Source: CBFGTV01 sp965652145 (lineage in GTDB: Bacteria; Bacillota; Clostridia; Peptostreptococcales; Natronincolaceae). Taken from it: a stretch of 64,000 bases of DNA. Numbering within the stretch: position 1 is the first letter of the stretch; each line of letters opens with the position of its first letter. The position numbers were made by a program, and so were the translations under genes. The notes beneath the pieces were generated by a model. That model was given only the letters and a program-made list of their open reading frames with translations. It was not told where the DNA came from and did no database searches. Positions 34,441 through 43,295 of this stretch are shown in pieces. The stretch is taken from positions 1-64,000 of the forward strand of contig CBFGTV010000001.1 in assembly GCA_965652145.1 (NCBI GenBank). Reading direction: 5' to 3'.

Positions 34441-35544
34441 ATGAAGCTAAAGGAAAAAGAAGTAATTAGTATTCATCAATATATATGGCTGCTCTTTTCA
34501 ATAGTTACCTCCTTTTCAACATTACAAATTCCTGGATTTCTGGTGATGCACAGCCGCCAGGATGCGTGGCTTGCCATATTGGGAGCATGGTTTCTGGATG
34601 TAATTGTTGCCATAATTTTAACCTATATGGGGCTTAGATTCCCTGGTGAAAATTTTGTTCAATATAGCCAGAGTATTTTAGGCAGCTATCTTGGAAAAAT
34701 CATCGGTATTATGTTTCCACTTTATTTTCTGCTGGTCAGCTCCAATATCATGAGGGCCCTGGCTTTATTATTGAGTAATGCCTTTATACCTTCAATGCCC
34801 GTTAGTATTCCAGTGGGGGTTGGATATTTAGTGATTGGCTATGGAGTTAAAAGGGGAATAGAGAGTATGGCCCGGGTCAGTGAAATTCTAGGCCCTCTAT
34901 ATTTTTTAAGCTTTATTGTATTGTTTATTTTACTGTCTCCCGTGATTAAGATAGATCAATTAAGGCCCCAATTATACAATGGCCTTTACCCGGCCTTAAC
35001 GGGAACGCCTTTTCTATTTACTTACTTTGGGGTTTGCCTGATTATGGGGATGTATATTCCCATCTGTAATCGGCCGGAAAAGGCCTTTTTAGGTAAGTTT
35101 ACAGCCATTACAATGGGGATGCTGGTTATTTTAATGATGGTGATTACCAGTATTGGCATTTTTGGGGTTGAGCAAACTGCCAATATGGTAAACCCAGGGC
35201 TTCAAATTACTAAATATATTCAACTGGGTAACTTTTTTGAAAGGGTTGAAATTATTTGGATGTCTATAGCCATTGCCGCAGGTATTTTAACCTCTGCCAG
35301 TCTTATTTGGGCCTCAAGCGTGGGTATTTCTCAAGTCGTAAACATACCCAGCTATAAGCCTTTGGTTTATCCCACCATTTTTATTGCCTTTGCACTGAGT
35401 GTCAATTCCTTTAAAACCGACATTGAAATGCTACAATTTGCTTATTATTCCTATCCCTTTATCGCTATTTTTATCCAATATGGCTTAGGACTGTTTTTAT
35501 TCCTGGCGGCAATTCTATTAAAAAAACGTGGTAAATCAGTTTAA
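34441..35544 (+). CDS. Spore germination protein GerAB family, copy 2
   Basis: 367 aa, about ten membrane helices. KEVISIHQYIWLLFSIVTSFSTLQIPGFLVMHSRQDAW is the family N-terminus. ATG 34441 is preferred (GGGTGGGAAAG upstream); the frame is open from 34402. Its A and C partners are probably the minus-strand genes at 36-39 kb, an unusual convergent split of one receptor. Confidence 0.85.
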   Translation: MKLKEKEVISIHQYIWLLFSIVTSFSTLQIPGFLVMHSRQDAWLAILGAWFLDVIVAIILTYMGLRFPGENFVQYSQSILGSYLGKIIGIMFPLYFLLVSSNIMRALALLLSNAFIPSMPVSIPVGVGYLVIGYGVKRGIESMARVSEILGPLYFLSFIVLFILLSPVIKIDQLRPQLYNGLYPALTGTPFLFTYFGVCLIMGMYIPICNRPEKAFLGKFTAITMGMLVILMMVITSIGIFGVEQTANMVNPGLQITKYIQLGNFFERVEIIWMSIAIAAGILTSASLIWASSVGISQVVNIPSYKPLVYPTIFIAFALSVNSFKTDIEMLQFAYYSYPFIAIFIQYGLGLFLFLAAILLKKRGKSV

Positions 35545-35687
35545 GAATCATTATGCTTATTTTTTATATCCCGGCCTTTAGTTACTTTTCCAAACAGGCA
35601 TTTTTGTGCTATTATGGCGGTTATGATACAGATTGTAAAAATGGAAGCACCGATTATTACCGCAAGGGTGTTTCCGCTGAGACTCAT
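35541..35687 (-). CDS. Single-span small membrane protein, 48 aa
   Basis: Begins MSLSGNTLAVIIGASIFTIC, one membrane helix, then a basic hydrophilic tail (KVTKGRDIKNKHNDS). A very strong ribosome site (GAGGAGGTGA) precedes the ATG. Overlaps the stop of the convergent gerAB by 4 bp. Separated from the gerAA-AC operon by a terminator. Function unknown. Confidence 0.6.
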   Translation of the reverse strand: MSLSGNTLAVIIGASIFTICIITAIIAQKCLFGKVTKGRDIKNKHNDS

Positions 35688-35711
35688 AGAAGGTCACCTC
35701 CTCAAATTAAT

Positions 35712-35746
35712 AAAATGGAGCAGTACTGATCTCTGCTCCATTTTTT
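35712..35746. terminator. Terminator at the end of the gerAA-gerAC operon
   Basis: AAAATGGAGCAG (35712-35723) pairs perfectly with CTGCTCCATTTT (35733-35744), with T runs on both strands. Confidence 0.88.
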
Positions 35747-35987
35747 AGTACTTCGTTCTATGTTTGGTTTGAGCAAAAACATAATTTGAAATTGGCTCAT
35801 ATAGTTGAGAGATTACTTTTCCCGGCCTTGGTAAGTTCCACTTCAATAGGGCCCCATAGCTATAATAGATGGCAATCGTCATGATAATCAGGTACATCAA
35901 TAATTCTTTTTTCATCCTATCTTTTACCAGCTTTCTAATTTCAAAAAATCCAATAAGGATAAAAAATATGGTTATGATATAAAACAT
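35745..35987 (-). CDS. Two-span small membrane protein, germinant-receptor D-subunit-like
   Basis: 80 aa from the preferred ATG (35987), up to 84 aa if GTG at 35999 is used. MFYIITIFFILIGFFEIRK, loop KDRMKKE, second helix, and tail LYEPISNYVF. Same helix-basic loop-helix-PxxxxxF plan as the 73-aa gene at 34206. Third gene of the gerAA-gerAC operon, starting within 25 bp of the gerAC stop. Confidence 0.55.
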   Translation of the reverse strand: MFYIITIFFILIGFFEIRKLVKDRMKKELLMYLIIMTIAIYYSYGALLKWNLPRPGKVISQLYEPISNYVFAQTKHRTKY

Positions 35988-36010
35988 ATGAATCATCACC
36001 CTTCAAATGT

Positions 36011-37183
36011 TTAAAAGCGTTCTCCCATTCTATCGATACTGACATCAACATCATATTTTACAGTTACATTGGGAAAGATCGTATCCCAATCTTGCTCAAT
36101 TTCCCGCCACACATCGGGGTGTCTTCTGTATAAGACCCTCCCAAAGCCCAGAAAATCTGACTTATACTCATTTTGTGCCTGGGTTACGGTATATTCCAAC
36201 TCCTTTACAATCTCCTTTTCAAATTTTTTCTCTAATTGATCAATTGTAGCCTGGTTTATAATATTGTGATCAGAAGCATTTTCGATAATATCCCCGCTCA
36301 TTTTGAGATGAATCGTAAAGGTAATATCATTATCCACCTCTGCAGTAATATTACTCTTAACATTTCTTATTTCCATGCTGACCATTTGCTCCTGATCATT
36401 AATGGTTATGGCTCCAGCATTGATTTCTCCAGTAATTAAGCGGTAGCCTCGGGTCTCTATATTCCCCAAAAAATCCACCAGCTTATCCCCTTTAAATACA
36501 GCACATCCCCTGTCGGCTATAACCTTCTTCTTCTCACTTTCAATTACTTCTCCATAATTTTCCTTAGCAGTTGAATAGGTTTCAAAGTCAACAGAAGAAT
36601 AGGTCAGCCTTCCTGCAACGGTCTCTATTCCTTGATCCAGGTAACAATTTAAAAAGGCATTCAGATCAGGAACATAGGCCTTGGTCCAATCTTGAACATT
36701 TTGGATAATGCCCAATAGCTCCTCGGGTAAATTAGCTTCTGCATCAGCAGGAATAGACATGATGTCTAAGGCTTTTCCTTCCGATACCATTACATAATTT
36801 CTATACCTTATTTCTCGATTTCTCATGAAATAATCTAAAATTTCATCTACACCTTCCCTTGCAAGCTCTTCTCCAATAAGGATTATGCGGTTGTCGATCC
36901 ATACCAGTCGTTTTGAAGCGACATTTCTCAGGTTTTTACTGGCATCATTGATGCTTTTCCCAACTGCACTGCCAAGCCATACGCCTGATAAATCCAGTGA
37001 TTCCTGCAGGCCACCAATGGGAATTACCGCCAGTACCGATATCCGGTAATTTCCATCGGGCTCTAAATCGACTCCCATTACTTGAACAATACCTAACTCA
37101 TTGATCTCTTTTTGTCCCCAGCATCCTGTCAAAGGTAGCAAAAGAAAGATAATAGTGAAAAGTAAGATTAATTTTTTTTTCAT
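36011..37183 (-). CDS. gerAC: Ger(x)C family spore germination lipoprotein
   Basis: 390 aa. Lipoprotein signal with lipobox LTGC at residues 18-21, then WGQKEINELGIVQVMGVD, typical of GerAC. The C-terminal domain ends with the family's VKYDVDVSIDRMG-like strand. The C subunit faces the spore cortex side of the inner membrane. ATG is 2 bp after the gerAA stop, preceded by GAGGAG. Confidence 0.9.
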   Translation of the reverse strand: MKKKLILLFTIIFLLLPLTGCWGQKEINELGIVQVMGVDLEPDGNYRISVLAVIPIGGLQESLDLSGVWLGSAVGKSINDASKNLRNVASKRLVWIDNRIILIGEELAREGVDEILDYFMRNREIRYRNYVMVSEGKALDIMSIPADAEANLPEELLGIIQNVQDWTKAYVPDLNAFLNCYLDQGIETVAGRLTYSSVDFETYSTAKENYGEVIESEKKKVIADRGCAVFKGDKLVDFLGNIETRGYRLITGEINAGAITINDQEQMVSMEIRNVKSNITAEVDNDITFTIHLKMSGDIIENASDHNIINQATIDQLEKKFEKEIVKELEYTVTQAQNEYKSDFLGFGRVLYRRHPDVWREIEQDWDTIFPNVTVKYDVDVSIDRMGERF

Positions 37184-37185
37184 AA

Positions 37186-38847
37186 TCAGTTCTCCTCATC
37201 CATGTAATTGGTTGTATTGGGCGGCTTGGGTTCTGAGTCCAGATCGGTTCGGACTAAATTTTCGGGTTCCAAAAAGGCTGGCCGTTTGAAAATGAACCAT
37301 GCCGGTAGCTTAATAAAGCTGTCCTTCCAATTTTCCAAGCTGAGGGGGTTATAGGGTGATAAATATGGAACTCCGAAGGACCTTAAGGATGCCAAATGGA
37401 TTAAAAGGATCAGCAGGCCCACAATGATCCCAAAGATCCCCATAGTGGATGCCAGAAACAGTATGGGGAACCTAAGGACACTGATGGCCCTTGAGGAATT
37501 GATTTTAGGAATAATAAAGGACGCAATGGCAGTAACGGCCACTACGATGACCATCCCTGGAGAAACTAATCCTGCATCCACAGCAGTGCTGCCGATAACC
37601 AAACCACCAACGATACTCAGGGACTGGCCGATGGATATGGGCAGCCTGGCCCCCGCTTCTCGAATAATTTCAAAGGTAATTTCCATAAATAACGCCTCTA
37701 CCACTGCAGGAAAAGGAATTTCAGCTCTGGCATTGGCAATTGAGATTAGCAAAACAGAGGGAATCATTTCCTGATGATAGGTGGTAATTGCCACATAAAA
37801 GGAAGGCAGCACCAGTGTAATTAAAAAGGCAAAATACCTTAGTAGTCTGACAAAGGAAGCAAAATAAAATTTGTGGTAGTAATCCTCGGCCGCTGTGAAA
37901 AAATAGCTTAGGGTAACGGGTACAATCAACACAAAGGGGCTTCCATTGATGACCAGAACTATTCGTCCCTCAGCCAGGGAGGCGACACAGGAATCGGGCC
38001 TTTCTGTAATCTCAGTTTGAGGAAAGGGTGATATCCAGCTGTCTTCCGAGAAGGATTCCAATTGGCCTCCTTCCAGGATGATGTCGGTATCAATCTTCTC
38101 AATACGCTCCTTTACTTCCTTCAATATACCTTCGTTGGCAATACCCTTTATGTAGCACATAACGACATCGGTTTGACTTAATCGACCGACAGTGAATTTT
38201 TCCATTTTTAAGTTGGGGGTTCGTATTCTCCTGCGAATCAAAGAAGTATTGATTTGTATGTTTTCAACGAAGGCCTCCATGGGCCCTCTGAGGGAGGTTT
38301 CCACAATTGGATCAGAAACCGAACGTGATTCGATCCCCAGGGTATTCATTGAGAGTGCCACATCGCTATTGTTAACGAAAAGTACACAATGACCTATAAG
38401 AACGAATTTAACGGCCTCTTTAATGGAATTAACAGGTGTTACATCACTTATTGAAATCAAGGTGTCCTTTAGGTCAGATAAAAAACTCTCATGATGAATT
38501 CTAGCATGATCATGAGGATAACTAAATTCCGTCATCAATGGCTTTAATATATTTTCGTGAATGGCTTCACGATTGACCATACCATCAATATATATAATAA
38601 AGCTTTCGGTGTTGTTTTCACCAATACTAAATTTTCGCAGGGTAAAGCCAAAGCTGTTGTCAAAAATATTGCTGATTATATCGTAATTTTCCTGTAAATT
38701 TTCAGATACCAGGTGATTTTTCAGGTCAGCCACGCTTTTCTTTTCTATTGTTTCTACAACGCTTCGGAGCTTTTTATTTTTAATTTGGTTTTGGCTTGAA
38801 GTATTTCCAATTTTAATTGGTCTTTTAGTTCCTCTATTTTTTTTCAT
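37186..38847 (-). CDS. gerAA: Spore germination protein GerAA family
   Basis: 553 aa, full length. A large soluble N-terminal part, then membrane helices from about residue 310, with the signature AEGRIVLVINGSPFVLIVP and SIANARAEIPFPAVVEALFME. The A subunit and ion-channel candidate of GerA-type germinant receptors. First gene of the minus-strand operon gerAA-gerAC-small D-like gene. I see no gene or certain promoter in the 265-bp gap to the next plus-strand gene. Confidence 0.92.
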   Translation of the reverse strand: MKKNRGTKRPIKIGNTSSQNQIKNKKLRSVVETIEKKSVADLKNHLVSENLQENYDIISNIFDNSFGFTLRKFSIGENNTESFIIYIDGMVNREAIHENILKPLMTEFSYPHDHARIHHESFLSDLKDTLISISDVTPVNSIKEAVKFVLIGHCVLFVNNSDVALSMNTLGIESRSVSDPIVETSLRGPMEAFVENIQINTSLIRRRIRTPNLKMEKFTVGRLSQTDVVMCYIKGIANEGILKEVKERIEKIDTDIILEGGQLESFSEDSWISPFPQTEITERPDSCVASLAEGRIVLVINGSPFVLIVPVTLSYFFTAAEDYYHKFYFASFVRLLRYFAFLITLVLPSFYVAITTYHQEMIPSVLLISIANARAEIPFPAVVEALFMEITFEIIREAGARLPISIGQSLSIVGGLVIGSTAVDAGLVSPGMVIVVAVTAIASFIIPKINSSRAISVLRFPILFLASTMGIFGIIVGLLILLIHLASLRSFGVPYLSPYNPLSLENWKDSFIKLPAWFIFKRPAFLEPENLVRTDLDSEPKPPNTTNYMDEEN

Positions 38848-39112
38848 GTCTGGTACCTTCCCCTTTAGGTTTTTTATAAATCTATAGAGAAGCTCTTTTT
38901 TTCATAATGGAATTAAAGATATATATATAGTTTTCAACAAAGCATCCTTTTATGTCTTGAAAAGGAAGACTTTGCTCTAGTGCTATTATTTGTTTTAATT
39001 TATAATTTATTCCTTATTCAGTTTAATTTTAATAGGCCTTAGGATAGTATATTAAACGTTCATATGTAAAAAATAAGACAATCAAAACATTCGTTGCGAG
39101 GAGCGTGTTAAG

Positions 39113-40189
39113 GTGAAGGTAGCGATTATAGGTGCGGGCACCGCAGGCTTGTCATGTGCCATTGAATTAGAAAGGTATGGTATTTACCCCACCATATTTG
39201 AAAGAAATGATTTCATTGGCGAATATCATCCCCATGTGTCGGCATTTTTAGGATTATTAACCCGCCCTGTTTCAGACCCTATTCAATATATAAACCAGCA
39301 GCTGGGAATTACGCTAAAGCCCCTGGGCCCCTTCAGAAAGGTGATTCACTATTCGCCCAACAATCAAGCTACCGTTTCAGGGCAGCTGGGTCACTTTATG
39401 ATTCGTGGCAAGGAGGAAAATTCCGTTAAAAATCAATTACATAAACAGGTAAAATCACAAGTGCATTTTAATTGTAATGTGCATCCAGAGGATATAGAAA
39501 AGGATTTTGATTTTATTGTGGCAGCAGATGGGCACTGGTTTGCCCCAACAAGATACGGAATTTGGCAGGAGGTAATGCGGGCGTGGCTTAGCGGAGGTGT
39601 CTTTGAGGGAGATTTTGAACCGGATACGTTAAAGATGTGGCTCGATAATGACCTAACAAAGGGTGCCTATATTTACCTGGCACCCTATAGTAAAAATAAA
39701 GCAGTCATTGCCCATGTGGTTCAAGGTATTCAACAGAATGAGCTTAATCAATACTGGCGTCGGTTTTTAGAGAGCCGTGACATTTTAAAGCAGTATAATA
39801 TGGTTGAATCATGGTCTATTCCCCACCATGCCGGTTTGGTGACCACCAACAGGGTAGGGAAGGTCTATTTTGCTGGAGCTGCCGGAGGGGGAGTTGAACC
39901 TTTTCTGGGCTTTGGCCAGTTTAATGCAATTGTTTCGGGGGTAATGGTGGCAAAAAGTATTGCGAAGGGTTATGATATTGACCAGCTGCTGGGAAGCGTG
40001 AGGAAAAAAAGCCAGCAGCTTAAAAGTCTGAGGCCTTTATTAAATGCTGCCACCAATGAAGATTTTGATCGGCTGTTAACCGTTATGAAAACTCCTTCCC
40101 TTAGAAGTCTGATTTATCGAACTAACGTTGATGTGATTAAGCTGCTTTCGAGAGGTTTAAATTTAGTATCCAATAAAAAAAATCAGTAA
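39113..40189 (+). CDS. FAD/NAD(P)-binding oxidoreductase, paralogue 3 of 3
   Basis: 358 aa. GTG 39113 start, MKVAIIGAGTAGLSCAIELER FAD site, and a C-terminal GAAGGGVEPFLGFGQFNAI segment near 260. Compared with the other two, the VATG strand reads VAADGHWF, so the mid-domain differs. Sits just beyond gerAA and 25 bp before a small zinc-ribbon gene. Substrate unknown. Confidence 0.7.
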   Translation: MKVAIIGAGTAGLSCAIELERYGIYPTIFERNDFIGEYHPHVSAFLGLLTRPVSDPIQYINQQLGITLKPLGPFRKVIHYSPNNQATVSGQLGHFMIRGKEENSVKNQLHKQVKSQVHFNCNVHPEDIEKDFDFIVAADGHWFAPTRYGIWQEVMRAWLSGGVFEGDFEPDTLKMWLDNDLTKGAYIYLAPYSKNKAVIAHVVQGIQQNELNQYWRRFLESRDILKQYNMVESWSIPHHAGLVTTNRVGKVYFAGAAGGGVEPFLGFGQFNAIVSGVMVAKSIAKGYDIDQLLGSVRKKSQQLKSLRPLLNAATNEDFDRLLTVMKTPSLRSLIYRTNVDVIKLLSRGLNLVSNKKNQ

Positions 40190-40214
40190 ACAGCAATAAA
40201 AGGAGGTCAAAGTC

Positions 40215-40406
40215 ATGGGCGGATTTAAAGTAATCTGCAGCAACTGCGGCTCTGAAAACGTTATTGAAAAAAGTGAAAAAAATAAGCTGGATTGGGTGGG
40301 AGACAAGGTCAAATACGGCCAAGGAATACAACGAAAGTGCCTGTATTGCAATAATCAATCCTTCATTATTAATAAGACCTGGCTTGAAAAAGATCCTATG
40401 CAATAG
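40215..40406 (+). CDS. Small zinc-ribbon protein, 63 aa
   Basis: CSNCGS at residues 8-13 and CLYCNN near 42 form a four-cysteine zinc ribbon; the middle is Lys-rich. AAAGGAGGTC lies 8 bases before the ATG. Follows FAD paralogue 3 by 25 bp, likely co-transcribed. Function unknown. Confidence 0.65.
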   Translation: MGGFKVICSNCGSENVIEKSEKNKLDWVGDKVKYGQGIQRKCLYCNNQSFIINKTWLEKDPMQ

Positions 40407-40608
40407 CCTTTGATTCACCTGAAAATCCTTTCTTTTTTCATGCTACCAAAGGAGGGTAGTATTCTCATTTATTTTCCTTTTAAGTAAATGATAAAAATTA
40501 AAATTTAATAGTAATAGAAGGCAATGAATTTAATGAATAATTGCTAATATGTTGTAATGCTCCTTAATATATATGCTAGTAGGCGATAATTAGGGAGGAA
40601 TTCTTAAA

Positions 40609-41676
40609 ATGAACAAAGGCCTGAAAATATTATGGATTGTATTGATGGGTATTTTATGCTTCAGTTCTGTAGCCTACGGAATCGATAGGCAATATGTTAA
40701 GGTGAAGGCCCAGGTTTTATCCATTGAAGAAGCCAAGCCAGAGGAAGGCACACCTCAGGTTTTAGAGGTGAAGGTTTTGGAGGGAGCACTGAAGGGAAAG
40801 CATTTGCGCTTTGCCTACCAGCCCATTGCCCTTTCTGAATACGATATTAGTTTAAAAAATAATACAAAAATATTTATTCAGCTCACGATTGAGGGTGATC
40901 AGCTATTAGGAGTTTCCTTTGTGGATGTAGTAAGGGAAGGGCCCCTGCTACTATTATTTATTATGTTTTTCCTATTATTAATGATTATTGGTGGATTTAA
41001 GGGGCTTAGATCATTTGTATCGTTAATTATAACGGGGCTATGCATTTTTAAAATATATTTACCAATGATTTTAAAGGGCCATGGCTTTATATTTACCACA
41101 GTACTGGTATGCTGCATCATTATATTTGTCAGCTTTATATTAATCGACGGTTTCACAAAAAAAAGCCTCAGCTCTATTCTGGGCACCATTGGAGGTACCT
41201 TGATTTCAGGAATATTGGCCCTGTATTTCGGCAACCGTATTCACTTAAACGGCCTTTCAGATGAGACCATTCAAATGCTGATAACCCAAACCAATGTGGC
41301 AATTAACTATAGAGGGCTGCTCTACAGCGGTATAACCATCGGAGTCTTAGGAGCAGTTATGGATGTCAGCATGACCATCACCTCAGTCATTCATGAAATT
41401 AAACGGAGCAATCCTAAGGTTTCCGTTTCCTCTTTAATCATGTCAGGCTTCATGGTAGGAAAGGATATCATGGCCACCATGACCAACACCCTAATATTGG
41501 CCTATGCCGGAACATCCCTGCCACTATTATTTTTCCTTGCCCTTTCAAATATGTCAGTAGAAGCAGCCATTAATTCTCAATTCATAGCCACCGAAATTAT
41601 ACGGGCCCTAAGCGGTAGTATTGGTTTAATACTGACAATTCCAGTGACATCCTTTGTTGCCGCAGTGAATTCCTAA
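40609..41676 (+). CDS. YibE/F family membrane protein
   Basis: 355 aa. A signal peptide (residues 1-23), a small beta-rich extracytoplasmic domain (24-105, with VKVKAQVLSIEEAKPEEG), then about seven membrane helices with GGFKGLRSFVSLIITGLCIF and GVLGAVMDVSMTITSV, the YibE/F signature. Role unknown; possibly transport. ATG follows GGGAGGAA. Confidence 0.85.
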   Translation: MNKGLKILWIVLMGILCFSSVAYGIDRQYVKVKAQVLSIEEAKPEEGTPQVLEVKVLEGALKGKHLRFAYQPIALSEYDISLKNNTKIFIQLTIEGDQLLGVSFVDVVREGPLLLLFIMFFLLLMIIGGFKGLRSFVSLIITGLCIFKIYLPMILKGHGFIFTTVLVCCIIIFVSFILIDGFTKKSLSSILGTIGGTLISGILALYFGNRIHLNGLSDETIQMLITQTNVAINYRGLLYSGITIGVLGAVMDVSMTITSVIHEIKRSNPKVSVSSLIMSGFMVGKDIMATMTNTLILAYAGTSLPLLFFLALSNMSVEAAINSQFIATEIIRALSGSIGLILTIPVTSFVAAVNS

Positions 41677-41756
41677 TGCACCTGAGTGGCAAAAAAGTTT
41701 TTTAGCAGGATTTACCGCCCTGAAACTAGAATTAATAAATAAAGAGAGGTGATTAA

Positions 41757-42105
41757 ATGAAGCAATATGATGCTCTGGTTAAAAAAATGCTGGCCTATGG
41801 AAAGGAACTGGGAGATTTATCTAATCATCAGAATTCAAAATACCAGGGCGAAATATATACTTCTTAATAATGGAAAAAGAGAAATGGGTTTAAATTCCGA
41901 GATCTTTAAAATAAAGCCAGTAAAAGGTACAAGCCTGGTGGAATCGGAGTATCCCTTTGATTATTTAACCCTTGAGGAAGAAGAAAGGGAGCTTATCAAG
42001 CTCAATCAAGAGATGATGAAGCAACTTTCCCAGGCGTCAATTGAATGTGTCTATCGAAATGTAGAGGATTATTGGAGAATCGTCGGAAGTGGGAATAGAC
42101 ATTAA
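41757..42105 (+). pseudogene. Small hypothetical gene split by an apparent frameshift
   Basis: ATG 41757 behind GAGAGGTGATT opens MKQYDALVKKMLAYGKELGD and stops at 41867 after 36 codons. The +1 frame then carries a natural-looking acidic sequence (LLNNGKREMGLNSEIFKI ... LTLEEEERELIKLNQEM) to 42105. Reading the second frame from 41767 gives an odd Trp-rich start, so the two parts look like one protein of about 115 aa with a one-base change near 41850-41866. It may also be a sequencing error. Function unknown. Confidence 0.55.
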
Positions 42106-42161
42106 CAGATACTTAAAAGAGCAATGAAAGGTATTAGGTGAAAAATAGAGGAGGATTAGCC

Positions 42162-42575
42162 ATGAGCTATGTAGTAGCAGGGAATAAATGCTTCGATAGT
42201 GAAGATATACTTAAGCAAATAAAACAAAAATATCATTTTAAGCTAGTAAAGGATTTAACAAAGGGATCAAAAAGAGATGATACCCTGATCTATCAAATTA
42301 TACAAAATGTAGCAGAGCTAAAGGAAGACCTTTTACTTGACGATCTAGGGCCCATCGAGGAAGAAGATTTAGTTGAAGAGCTGATGAGCCTGGCCGATGA
42401 AAAGGTAGCAATGATTGAAGGTATTATACCAGACGAATTCATTTGTTACAGCTATTCCTACTATTATGACGAAGGCCTTGAAGAAATCAAGTGTATCTTT
42501 ATCGCCCTGGATAAAAAGGTAGGGGATATGCGCCTGATGGATATAGCAGAAAGAATACTGCGTTCAGTTGATTAA
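42162..42575 (+). CDS. Hypothetical acidic protein, 137 aa
   Basis: ATG 42162 follows GAGGAGGATT. Acidic, soluble, helix-rich: IIQNVAELKEDLLLDDLGP then EEEDLVEELMSLADEKVAMIEG. No signal peptide or recognised motif. Ends at a terminator. The frame is open from 42138 but the ribosome site fixes 42162. I do not recognise it. Confidence 0.65.
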   Translation: MSYVVAGNKCFDSEDILKQIKQKYHFKLVKDLTKGSKRDDTLIYQIIQNVAELKEDLLLDDLGPIEEEDLVEELMSLADEKVAMIEGIIPDEFICYSYSYYYDEGLEEIKCIFIALDKKVGDMRLMDIAERILRSVD

Positions 42576-42584
42576 CTTAGTTTT

Positions 42585-42609
42585 TCCCGGTCAAGAACTG
42601 GGATTTTTT
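42585..42609 (+). terminator. Rho-independent terminator
   Basis: TCCCGG (42585-42590) with CTGGGA (42598-42603) and six T after it. Confidence 0.75.
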
Positions 42610-42700
42610 CTATATTAAGATAGAAGTTTATTGAAGTTTTCTTAAAACTTTGATTTAATAGTAATAAGCACCATATTTTACATCTAAAGGAGGAATAATA

Positions 42701-43288
42701 ATGGCAACACCGCAGATTCAAGCATTTAAAAGAGAAATGGTTGGAAAAAACAGTGTTGCGAAGGAAAGAAAGAGTGGAAAGGTACCAGCCGTGGTATACA
42801 GCAGAGGGAAGGACACACAACTTATTTACCTAAAGGAACGGGAGCTGGAAAAATTACTTTCCCAATATGGAACAAGCCTTCGCCTGGGATTAAATTTTGA
42901 AGATGTGACGACCTTTGCTATCATCAAAGAGATTCAACGGGATAACTTAAAAAACCAATTACTGCACTTGGATTTACAGACCTTGAATGAACATGAAAAA
43001 GTCAGACTAACCCTTCCTATTTATATCACCAACAAAGAAAAGGTAGAAAACAGCGATCGAATACTTCAAATTCAAACACCAGAAATCGAAATACAAACCT
43101 ATCCCAAATACATTCCCGAACGAGTAGAAGTAGATGCAAAACTATTGCTGGAAAAAGACAACTTAACCGTATCTGATTTATTATTGGCAGCAAATGAGTA
43201 CGTTGAGATATTGACAGATAAACAGGCCGTCATTGCTTCCCTGGTTTACACAACAAAGCTGGAGCAGCCGGTAGAAGAAGAAATATAA
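42701..43288 (+). CDS. Ribosomal protein L25/Ctc family, copy 1
   Basis: 195 aa, the long TL5/Ctc form: an L25 domain (about 7-95, GKVPAVVYSRGKDTQLI ... HLDLQ) plus a C-terminal beta-domain. Binds 5S rRNA; Ctc is a general stress form in Bacillus. ATG follows AAAGGAGGAAT. A second, diverged copy follows directly. Confidence 0.85.
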   Translation: MATPQIQAFKREMVGKNSVAKERKSGKVPAVVYSRGKDTQLIYLKERELEKLLSQYGTSLRLGLNFEDVTTFAIIKEIQRDNLKNQLLHLDLQTLNEHEKVRLTLPIYITNKEKVENSDRILQIQTPEIEIQTYPKYIPERVEVDAKLLLEKDNLTVSDLLLAANEYVEILTDKQAVIASLVYTTKLEQPVEEEI

Positions 43289-43295
43289 TTCAATC

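Noticed and set aside
38848..39112. Sigma-G promoters for the ger and FAD genes
   Set aside because: Several partial matches, none with both boxes at correct spacing by eye; a weight-matrix scan would be needed.
41767..41860. Start at ATG 41767 for the 112-codon frame
   Set aside because: No ribosome site for it, and the first 25 residues look like an out-of-frame reading; the better start is 41757 in another frame.
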